Assembly: GCA_018268375.1 (NCBI GenBank)
Contig: JAFDWS010000002.1
Location: forward strand, 62,001 to 126,000
DNA length: 64,000 nt
Reading direction: 5' to 3'
Source: Armatimonadota bacterium
Lineage (GTDB): Bacteria > Armatimonadota > Fimbriimonadia > Fimbriimonadales > Fimbriimonadaceae
Shown here: one piece after another, positions 1-9,800 of the stretch
Numbering within the stretch: the first letter of the stretch is position 1
Layout of the letters: every line of letters starts with the position of its first letter
Position numbers and translations under genes: made by a program
Notes under the pieces: model-generated
Databases searched by the model: none
Told to the model about the DNA's origin: nothing
The model's input: the letters and a program-made list of their open reading frames with translations, nothing else

Positions 1-2778
1 TGAGTCGACGGTGTCATTTAGAAACAAGCTTTCTGCCGGAATCACTTCTTTCGACACATTTGTGCCGGACCAACTAAGTTTGACCATAGACGCGCCAGAA
101 GCTCGATATGTTTCCACCCTAATAGGGACTACTTGACCGGCGATGAGGTCAAAAGTAGCGCTTAGCTCGCCGCTTACCGGGTTGTCCCAGTTGTTGAACA
201 CCAACTCGCCACCAGTCCAGTCGTCACCCACAAGTTCTCCCCCGAGATACATTCGAGCACCTTGTAGGCCTTCCAAATAAAGCGTGTATTCTTGCGTGTA
301 GTCCGCCCGCAAGAAGCCTGACCAAGAAGCATTCTGATACGTAGTGTCGACAGAGGGCGTCAAGGCCGCGGCGTATGTCAAAATATCGGCTTGGTTTATC
401 GTCGTCTCGGTAACAGACGCTTGGTCGAGTCCAGAGGGTAAAAACTCGGTGTTCTTATAGTTAGAAGCGTCACTTTCTGTGTAGACTGCCGTAACTCCAC
501 TCGCGTACACGGGAGGCCCTTCGACGGCCGAATAGGTTTGTTTGGTAGCGTAATAAACCTGGACTCCAACGTCGGTCAAAAACCACACAAAAGGACTGCT
601 GCTATTCCCGCGAATTTGGTAAAACCTGGACGCATCACTTGTTTGAGGAGGAATGTCCCATGCTTTTGCCGTGCCGTCTGTTTCAAAACTCAGAGTATGG
701 ACGATACCGCCCGACAAACCGGCCCACAAAAGGTCAGCACCGTACCCCAGGGCATCCACCCTGTCCGTGCTTGTTTCGCGCGAAGGAGACCATTGAGTGC
801 TGTCATAGATATAAACAGCACCTTCGGCGGCATTGGTGTCTCCACTCAATCCGGCAAAAAGATACTTGGAGGTAGATTGCAGACACGACACGTCTTTACC
901 AGCAAAATTCTTTGCTTGTGAAAACGACGTCCCATCGTAAGAGTACACAAAGCCTGTGTCGCTGCTGTCGCGTGAAGTCCCGGCCCACAACAAACCCCCG
1001 TAACTGGCCAAAGCGTTTACTGAAGGCAGTGACGTTGAACTGTTCACCAATTCGTACGAAGAGCCGTTGCTCGAGCGGTAGATGCGGCCGTCTGTCAGTC
1101 CCACATACAACACGTCTTTGTGCACGACCGCGGATTGAACGTTCGCTGAAAACGTGTAAGTCGTCGCCAATCCGCTGGCCTCTGACCAAAGATAAGCATG
1201 AGAGGTGCCGAGTACGACCAGGTTGGCTGACACCAAAAATGAAAACTTCAGGGATTCGCTTGCTTGACCGCGCTTGTGCATCCATACGCGGTTGATGTTG
1301 ACCAAATCCCAGTCGACTAAAGAAATGCCGTCTTGATAATCAAACCAACCGTCTGCGCCCGCAGTAATAAAGTCTCCGGCATCGCGAAAATCGCTGTAGT
1401 GCGAAACTTGCGCCCTCGTCACTCGAGTCATGTCGTCGAATGCGGCGAGTGTCAGGTCGGCCTGTCCGGTTGCGGCGTACACATTGCCACCGTGCCTTAG
1501 TCGGACTTCGCTAGTGCGGACGACATTTGCCAAGTTGACAGAATAAAACTCACGGCTGATGTCATTGGCTACCGTGTAGTAAATTGGCGCCCACGCCGCA
1601 GTGGGCGTCCGTCGCGCATCGACCAATACGGCCTTCGGGACACTGCTCGTGCAGCAAAACTGCACACCTTTGAGTTCGGGGTAGTTTCCTGAGGACTTTG
1701 GCAACCTCTTTTTGATGGCGTGCACACCCCCTGCTCCGATAACTTCATACGCACTTTCATCGTCCGCGCCACCGAGCACTCCGGCCTTGCGCACGGCGCG
1801 TCCGGCAATGTCTTCCATATAGTCGGCTCCCACGATGGGGGCCAAAGCGTTGTCTAGTGCTTTGAACAAGTGTACTTTGATGCCACCCGAGGCGACGTCT
1901 TCATTGAGGACAACTTGACCGTATGGTGCTTCGGTGTCTAAGGTCACAGAAGCATATGGAAATCCAAGGCGATACTCGAGCAATCTGGCACTTAGCTCAA
2001 CACTTTCAGCCTCCGGGCTGAAGGGTTCGTCTGGTAAGCCCAGCAACATTTCGAGAGGGCTGTACGAGTAGGCAGATGTCATGTTCAACGCCGCTAATAG
2101 CCTAAAACTTGACAAGTAATGTGAAGGTGAGCCAGTATCATGAACGCCTTGCACCAACATCGCCTCGACGTCTACAGACGCTGCTCCTGCTGTCCCGTCG
2201 CCTGCATCTCCTAAAGTTGGGGTGCCTCCGCCGGGATTGGCGGCAAAACCAGTCGGGTCGATGTAAGTGACCTCTACAATGTCTCCGGCGTAGACGGGAG
2301 ATTTTAGCGTCAGGCGCACAGTTCGCTTTTCGTAGTAGTCTGTGCTGCCCTTTCTTGTAGAGGACACTATTGTGCGCGGGAGTCCATTGACCAAAACATA
2401 AAAGCCATTGATGGTGCCGCTTGCCGGAAGAATTCCTCCAGCTTTGCTCATTTGATTGATAGTGACGTCAACGTGCGTGGTGTTGGCGATGGCGCCGACC
2501 GCGCCAAGGAAACCAGACGGGGACTGCACTCCGCCACCTAGCCGAACTGATTCTAAGTGCGCCGCCAACACAGTCTGGCTGAACGAATTATTGATAGTGC
2601 CATGTTCGCCGTGGCTGACAGACATTTGTAGTGCGGCCCCGTCCACGACCCCCGAAGAGTCCACAAGGCCATTGGGCACGGCTTCGCCGCCCAGTCCTTC
2701 TTGAACAGGGTGCACATGTCCAAACGCATATTCCGGCCCCGTTACGGGCTGGGTGTTACCAAGGTCGCCGTGTGGCAT
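1..2778 (-). CDS. Giant virion protein with beta-propeller and PA14 domain (3' end outside window)
   Basis: The frame is open for 926 codons from an ATG at 2778 to the window edge, so the C-terminus is missing. An in-frame TGA lies just upstream of this ATG, and AAAGAGAACG precedes it as a weak ribosome site. Residues about 515-740 contain repeated short blades (LYVGLTDGRIYRSS, LLWAGTSRDSSDTG, LFAGLSGDTN) typical of a BNR-like beta-propeller. Residues about 815-920 read like a PA14 domain (YTLYLEGLQGARMYLGGELV, followed by a VVPIRVETYR segment). PA14 domains bind carbohydrates, so a tail-fibre or adsorption role is likely. It is the last visible gene of the leftward late operon and starts 44 bp after the 322-aa gene. 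The existence of the gene is secure; the exact virion location is inferred. Confidence 0.85.
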   Translation of the reverse strand, partial: MPHGDLGNTQPVTGPEYAFGHVHPVQEGLGGEAVPNGLVDSSGVVDGAALQMSVSHGEHGTINNSFSQTVLAAHLESVRLGGGVQSPSGFLGAVGAIANTTHVDVTINQMSKAGGILPASGTINGFYVLVNGLPRTIVSSTRKGSTDYYEKRTVRLTLKSPVYAGDIVEVTYIDPTGFAANPGGGTPTLGDAGDGTAGAASVDVEAMLVQGVHDTGSPSHYLSSFRLLAALNMTSAYSYSPLEMLLGLPDEPFSPEAESVELSARLLEYRLGFPYASVTLDTEAPYGQVVLNEDVASGGIKVHLFKALDNALAPIVGADYMEDIAGRAVRKAGVLGGADDESAYEVIGAGGVHAIKKRLPKSSGNYPELKGVQFCCTSSVPKAVLVDARRTPTAAWAPIYYTVANDISREFYSVNLANVVRTSEVRLRHGGNVYAATGQADLTLAAFDDMTRVTRAQVSHYSDFRDAGDFITAGADGWFDYQDGISLVDWDLVNINRVWMHKRGQASESLKFSFLVSANLVVLGTSHAYLWSEASGLATTYTFSANVQSAVVHKDVLYVGLTDGRIYRSSNGSSYELVNSSTSLPSVNALASYGGLLWAGTSRDSSDTGFVYSYDGTSFSQAKNFAGKDVSCLQSTSKYLFAGLSGDTNAAEGAVYIYDSTQWSPSRETSTDRVDALGYGADLLWAGLSGGIVHTLSFETDGTAKAWDIPPQTSDASRFYQIRGNSSSPFVWFLTDVGVQVYYATKQTYSAVEGPPVYASGVTAVYTESDASNYKNTEFLPSGLDQASVTETTINQADILTYAAALTPSVDTTYQNASWSGFLRADYTQEYTLYLEGLQGARMYLGGELVGDDWTGGELVFNNWDNPVSGELSATFDLIAGQVVPIRVETYRASGASMVKLSWSGTNVSKEVIPAESLFLNDTVDS

Positions 2779-2822
2779 CGTTCTCTTTCACTTCGGTCAA
2801 TTCAGCGAGTTCCTTGTGCGCC

Positions 2823-3791
2823 TTAACCGAGAGAGAACAAGTACTGTTGACTCGCTAATGTCCCACCTTTGAACAAAGGACTTGGATACCATGCCGCCTT
2901 AGCCAGCAATACACCACCTGACGGAAAAGTGCTTGTCGCCGAAGCCGGTGGTGATGCCACGCTGCCGATGACGGCCTCAGTCCAGTGGAACTGGGCTTCG
3001 CCCGTTGCGTAGTCCGCCTGCCAAGTCAAAGTAGGCAACCCGCTGACAAGCCCTTCGGTCGGGTAGGTGCTGACGACTTTGCGATAAGCCTTACTCGAGC
3101 CAAAACCTGAAGCCACCATGTCCGTCGCATTGTTGCGTCCAGACACAACGATGTAAGTGCCCGACGACCGAGAGTAACGCAACGGAGCTGTAAAGGTGAC
3201 TGTCCGCGCCAGTGGGCTTCCACTTGGCGCGGACACCGAAGCTACCTCGGCGTACTCAACGTTGGTAGGGTCGGTGGGCCACGGGTTAGTCGACGGTGGA
3301 GGCGTAGTGCTATCCGTGAACAGAAGAATGTCACCTACAGCGACTGTCGTCGTGTACGTGTTGTAGTTGTTCTGGGCGTAGTTGCTCGGCGTTTCGCGAA
3401 TAGTCACACTGTCGTTGGTGCCGTTGGCCGTAAACGCTGCGGACAACTGACCTATTACCAGACCGTTGCCCACTCCTAGGAACGTATAGTCTTTGGAGAA
3501 CTTTTGCACGGAAGTCGTGATGCCAGACGCCCAACACAACAAGCCTGCCAAACCGTCTAGGATGGCCACGTTGGGAGTTTCGCGCACGTCAAGGCAATAA
3601 CCGTAGTATCGCTCCCAAAACTGGTCGTCACGATGTTCTGCCGGCGTTCTGCGCATCAGTTCTGCCGCGGCGTCTCGTGCTTCTTCGTCCGGCCAGATGA
3701 GTGCGCGGAACCGCCCAAATTTTTTGACACCTTCGCTTTGCGCCAAGTAACCTATGGCTTTGCGAATGTCGTTGTTCGGTGAATTGGTCAT
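2823..3791 (-). CDS. Putative virion protein, 322 aa
   Basis: I start this gene at the ATG at 3791, because GGAG sits 7-8 nt upstream and the longer reading frame would run to the preceding stop. The first ~110 residues are charged and probably helical (DEEARDAAAELMRRTP, DDQFWERYYGYCLDV). The rest is a Ser/Thr/Gly-rich beta region. I do not recognise a family. It lies in the leftward run of tail/baseplate genes, 42 bp after the 2,469-aa protein and 44 bp before the PA14 protein, so a small tail or fibre component is likely. Confidence 0.75.
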   Translation of the reverse strand: MTNSPNNDIRKAIGYLAQSEGVKKFGRFRALIWPDEEARDAAAELMRRTPAEHRDDQFWERYYGYCLDVRETPNVAILDGLAGLLCWASGITTSVQKFSKDYTFLGVGNGLVIGQLSAAFTANGTNDSVTIRETPSNYAQNNYNTYTTTVAVGDILLFTDSTTPPPSTNPWPTDPTNVEYAEVASVSAPSGSPLARTVTFTAPLRYSRSSGTYIVVSGRNNATDMVASGFGSSKAYRKVVSTYPTEGLVSGLPTLTWQADYATGEAQFHWTEAVIGSVASPPASATSTFPSGGVLLAKAAWYPSPLFKGGTLASQQYLFSLG

Positions 3792-3833
3792 GTGGGTCTC
3801 CGCGAAAAGGAACTCGCTCACTCGGTTATACAT

Positions 3834-6800
3834 TTAGCTAGGAGCAGCCATAATACCGACACGCTCTGCGCACAAGACCAAAGAGTTGCGATATTGACAC
3901 GCAGTCACAGCGCGTACAAAACCGTTCGTGGTACCGTCTCGCGGCAAGCGCGGTGGCTCTGTCTTCCAAAACTCTTGCTGTCGGTTGTACGAAAACGCGT
4001 GTATGGTGCGGTCGTCTGGATTGTCGGCGAACATATAGTCGGAAATACCCGCACAGAGAGCCCAGAGAGCACCTTGATAGGGCACAAGGTGTGTTACGCC
4101 GCCACTGGACGGGAAACGCCACATTAGGCCAAAGTCTTTGACTTCATATGACACTGGCGTGACAACACTGCCTGCAATAAACTTGGCATAAGACCATCCA
4201 AAGGTGCAAGCAGCTTCGCTGGTGTTCGTTTTACCGAAGACAATCTCAGACTTTTGAGTCGGCCACCCAAGAAAGTCCGAACTGTTGACCAGCGGGGTTT
4301 CAGTTCGCCCGACCCATATCTTCAAGTCACGACCATTGACCCCGATTCGGACAGGTGTAAAGTTGTCACTGATGTTGTTGCTGCCTTGCTCTGTGTTGAC
4401 GCTGATAAAATCGACATCAAAAGAGTAATCGCCCTCAACGCTCAAAATACCAGCATCGAACACTTCTTTAGTTTTGACTCCATCGAGTCGGATGGCCAGT
4501 GACCGCATCGTCCCTGTCCACGGAGGCGAAAACCGATAAGTGACATAACCGTCGCTGTCTTGCAACGGTCCTCCTTCGTTGAAAACAAAGTCTCTGGCGT
4601 CCGGATTGTCCATCGGAGACCATGCCATTTCAAGCTTAGCGCCTACCGCGGAGAACGATGTGCCTAAGTTCAGCCTTAGCCGTACGTAGAACGACACAGT
4701 ATTGTCCACTGCCACGCCTTGGCTCGACTTCCAATATACAGTGGGTTCTCCATCTTTAAGTGCCTGTACGCGCAGGGATTGTGATGGAAGCACAAAAGAG
4801 GCCGTGTCAGTTTCGTCTTCGACAATGATGCTGCCGGCTGCCCCGTTCTCCCCAGGAATAACGAAGTCGCCGGCCAACCACCCCTGGGTGCTGCCTGTGT
4901 CGTCTTCGCCTCCAATCCAATACGGTCCGAAGTCATTGCCAGAAGACGCGTTGCTAAAGTTCCAGACTTTTTTGTTCCCGCGCTCTGGATACACCACGTT
5001 TGTTGACAAGCTCCGTACTTCCACTTCGTCGCTCCAACCCGCAAAAGGTGCGCTCAAGACGTTCTCGCCACTCGAGACCACGAGCCTGTCTGAATACAAG
5101 TCGACATGCAGGCGATACCTTCCGTCAGCGACTTCGATACTCTGTGCCCCAGTGCCTTCTATCGCCATAGTGCTGAACTCAAGCGTCCAAGCAGTCGCAT
5201 TGCTTATCGCTTGTTCCCAATCGGAGCCCTCGTCAGTACGAAACACTACTGCTTGACCCTCGGCTCCGTTAATGGTGACAAGTTCGCGTATGCCGTGTTC
5301 TTCATTGGGGTCAGTAATAGCGGCCCATGTCAAGGCAGGGTGCTCTTCGGAGGAAAGTGTGTCTCCTCCACCCAATTGGTTTGTGTCGGAAGCGTAAAAT
5401 TGCCAAGGAGTCGGGTTGTTGACGAAGAATCTGTCGAACAATGTGGTCGACCAGCCCTCGACGACGGCGGAGTCAACCTTCTTTTGGCTATATGCCCAGA
5501 TTTCAGGCTTGTTCCCGATAGCGGCCAAAACTTGGTCGCCTGTGGAGGCCAACGCCGAGACCGGCATACTGTATGGTTCGTTGGTGCCCAAATACTGTGA
5601 ACGCAACGTTGTCTCTACCAAGTCTGCTTCGACATCGCTGTCGTTTGTCCCAGGCTCACGCACATATTGCACAATGCGGTTTGAGTCCGTGCCAATGAAG
5701 ACCCTGTTGTATTCTCCAATGGCACACGTCAACGTGCCCTCGTCCTCGTCTAGGAACCCGCCACCGCCCAGCTGTGTGAGGCCACCAGTCGAAGCCAGTG
5801 GCGATACCGGGAATCTGAACAATCGCGGTCTGACTGCCGTCCCTAGGTATACGTAGGGGAAGTTTTCGTGCGCGAACTGAAACTTGGTCAAAAATGTCAC
5901 AGGCAATGCGCCAGTATCATCAGTTGCCGTAAACAATGCGGCACCAGCCACAACACCGTCAAAGCCCCAGACATTGCCCGAAAAACCACCTAGACAAATA
6001 TAATCGTCCAGGGGCAGCATGCACAAAATGCCCTTCTCTTGATAGTAACCAAAGTCATAAGCCAGTTCTAGCCTAGAACCGTCCCATCGGTACAGCACGC
6101 CACTGCGTCGCACTACGGTAACGATAAACGTCGGAGATTCTGTCAATGTGTCACAAAAAACAATCAGTCCGCGTTCTGCGTCTATCCGGAAAGAGTGAGC
6201 TGGTGCCCCGTAACACAAGTCATCTCCGCCATAAGGCACAAACAAATTCCATTCTTCTCCATCTACGGTGACAGACACGTCGTCCGATGACCGCACGTAG
6301 ACCACGCGGTTTAGGTCGTTCTCGTCAGGAGAGGTCACCAGGAACGCATCGCCACTGGAATAGGCCGGGTCGTTGCTGAGTTCCAGGGTGTACTCTGAGT
6401 ATGTAATGGTCTCAATGCCGCCCAAGTACAGCCATTCCTTGTCTTCGCCTGGCGGCACCCAGGGTGCTGAGCAGGTGAAAATGCGCTCGGTTTGTCCTGA
6501 GCGTGTCAATACTTCCCATAACGGTCCGGCTTGGTTCGCATTATTGCCATAGTCTCTGAATTGGGCTTCGACATGTTTTAATCCGTCAGTGGACAAGTCG
6601 TCGCTTGGGACATTGGCATCAAGGTCTTGCTGCAAGTATTCCAAGTAAGGCTTCCAGTTAGACCATTCGGAGTGCGCGCCTGCTTGCGACATGCGGGTAC
6701 GCATGTCCTTGACGGCCGTTATGCGGTCTTCTAAACTCAATTGCACCACGGCTGTGTTGTCTTTTGTAGTTTCCTGTGCACTGCCAGACGTGGGGTCGAC

Positions 6801-9800
6801 CACGCTCAATTCGCCGGTGGGCGGCGTAGTGTCTACTATCGCAACTCCTTGAGCCGTGATAGTAAGGGGCATTGACTCGCTAATGTTTCCTGCCCGGTCC
6901 ATGACTTGCGCCCAAACGCGCCTTGCTCCGTCCAGAGCTTGGTTTTGAGCCAACATCTCGCTGTCTACTTCGCCGCTCTCGTCCAGAGGCCATTTGCCCT
7001 GCAAGTAGACTGTGTAGTTAATGACAGTCGACTCGGGAGCAATGTCCAACCATACTTGGTCGGTAGAGCCCATAACGTAATAGGGCGGGTTGGCGTTAGG
7101 GTCACCAAGGTGAAGGTACCAAGTAGAACCAGCATATAAATCGCCATTTTCCACCATGACACGCAAGTTGGTCATCAACTCGCCATCTTCGTCCAGGTCG
7201 GTCGCGCGCACCCACGCCCCGACAGTGTTGACGACGTAGATGCCGTTGGTCTCTTGGGCGCTTTGACCCGCCAAAAGCAACCTGTCTCCGGTTTGCCAGT
7301 CACTCACGCCGTCGATGTTGCCGGGGTCGCCGTTCAAGAGTGCTTGCTCAGCAGTATTGATGGCTTTGACAGTGGCCAGAGTTTTGTAAGAGACAAAGTC
7401 CCCCCACCGTTGCCATGGACTGTACCGCACCACTCCGTGGTCTCCTTCCATAACGACGCGGAAGGCCAGCAGGCCTGCGTCGTCGTCTGAGGCCTGGATT
7501 GACAAAATGGCGGTTCGCACAGCCGGCTCAATAACCTCGGTCAACCGCGGTACAGTGTCCGAATAGTAACCAGGCGCCTCGCGGTCGACTTTGACCTCTT
7601 CGCTCAACAAAGTCGCCGAACCAGCTAATCGAGCATGCGAGTCTGCTTGCACCCGGCATTGCAAGTACGCGCCGTGCAAGGAATTGTTAGTCCGCGTAAT
7701 TTTGCCCGCGAACGTCTTGTGCCACATTCCGTAGGCACGCCGTGCGCCGATGAGTGCACCGCTTGCAAGAAGGTCTGTTTCACCCATGCGTTTGGCGTTC
7801 GCTGCGACTAGTTCAAACCCAGAAGGCACCACAGTCGCCAGCCATATCAAATCACCTTCAACCGCTTCCACTTCAGAAGCAGTTACATCGAATTGCAACA
7901 AGTTGTTGCGCGATACCGGGAAGCCAGTACTGGCATACGTGTTGTTGTCGTCCACGGCGGTCTTGTGCCAACCTCCAAAGGGACTGCCGACGTCTCCGGA
8001 GTCTTCTGCATAAAACCTTACCCTTGGCAAGGTCGCGGCAATAAAATCGTCTGCGGCCGGCCGCATTTTGATTTCTTGCAACCTGAGAGACATCCGCGCA
8101 GTCGTCAAAAGCTTGCGCACGTTAGACATGGTCAACAACTGGACAAAAACAGCCGAAGACCAATTCATGGGTGTGCTGTCCATTGCGAAATCGCCTACCC
8201 ATTCGTCTATGTACCAGGCTGTCCCACATGTGCTCGCAGACCCTGCGTCTAGTAGGGCGCACACGAGTTGAGTTGAACCCATGCTGCCTCCGCCAGATGA
8301 CACTTCGAATGTTCGACCAGCATATGTGGTGCCTCGAGAAACCACCACTAACGCACCGTCGCCAAACTCATCGTACGTGTCAGCATCGTCTGCTCGATTC
8401 CAAACTCCGTTACTGCCGCTGCCGACTGAAGACACTTCGTAAATGCCGTTGCGCTCCGCGGCAGTTTGCGCACGCACTAAAATCCTGTCTCCCACAGATA
8501 GAACAACATCGTCTACTGAAGAAGGAGCTTGGTCCAACACCGCAGAGGTCGTGCCTGTCGTCGAACTGACGTTGCTCGTTGTGGCAAGTCTGACGGCGAA
8601 GCACTCGTCAACTTCAACTCGATTGCCAAACTGGACATCTTCGGCCGTCGCCAAGTCGCCTGCGCGCACCCAGACGCCGTCGCTGCCTGAGCCTACTGAA
8701 CCAACTACATAGATGCCGTTTTCTGCCGCGTTGGCCTGGTTTGCGCACAGTATGCGGTCTCCTGCCCTGACGGTCACACCGTCCACAGTGTCCGGGGCTG
8801 AAGCAAGCGACACACTTTCTTGTGCCACCAAGCGTACGCTGTCAAAGTTCAACGGTGCTTCGGGTACAGCAAAAGCTTGGTCTGACTCGTCCGTGCAGCT
8901 TGACACCAACATTTGCCCCAGGAAAGGCTTATGGTTCTGGGTAGGGAACTTGCCTTTGAAGAAGCGCCTAAAGTGTGGAAGTATTGCATCGTCGGGAGTC
9001 TCACCACCGGGTAGCGGCTTGGTGGAAAAAGCACGAAGGACAGCCTGCCCGCGTGAGGGGTCGTCAATTTCCGTCCAGTCCGAAAATTCAGAATGCAAGC
9101 CTCCTCTTACGCCGGCTGAAATGTACCAGCCAAGACCAGAGCTTCCTTCCAGAGGCAAGTCAAGGTGATGTGTGCCCCAGAATTCTCCATTCCGATGCAG
9201 CACCAGCCAAGTGCCGTCGCTTTGTCCATTGGTAGGTGCTGCTGAAACTGACAGTTTCCAGGTTACAAAGGTCTCAGACCCTGCTGCCTCAAAGTCCTGA
9301 GTCGCATAGCGTCGCACTCTCCGCCTTGACAATGTTCCGTCTGACCTCCTTTGTCGCACCTCAATGGCCTTGTCGCGGCTGCTGAAGCACAGCACAAGTG
9401 TCGCGGGCATGGTGGTGCCCGTCGCTTCTGACTCGCAACGAAGTGCGGTTGGTACAGAATCTTGGACGGGAGCCTCACTGATTCCGACATAAAAGTCGCC
9501 AGAGTAGTGAGCCAACTCGAATTCTGTTTGTGTGCGCAGGCCAGCTGTCGGAAAGTGCGCTTGAATTTCCGAAAAAGACGGGGCTGTTTCAGACGAAGGG
9601 GCTCGTAGGTAAAGCAACTCGTCTTCGGCTGTTGCGCCGTCGCCATAAGTGTCCGGGCCGTAAGTGAAAACGGAAAAATCTGTGTCTATCCGGTCTGCCC
9701 ATTTGCGGTCTGTAGTATTGACAGACACATGGTCAAATTCTACGGCAGTGTCTTCTGCGACAAAACAGTTGCCAAAGTCCCCTCCGAGTACAAACCTGCC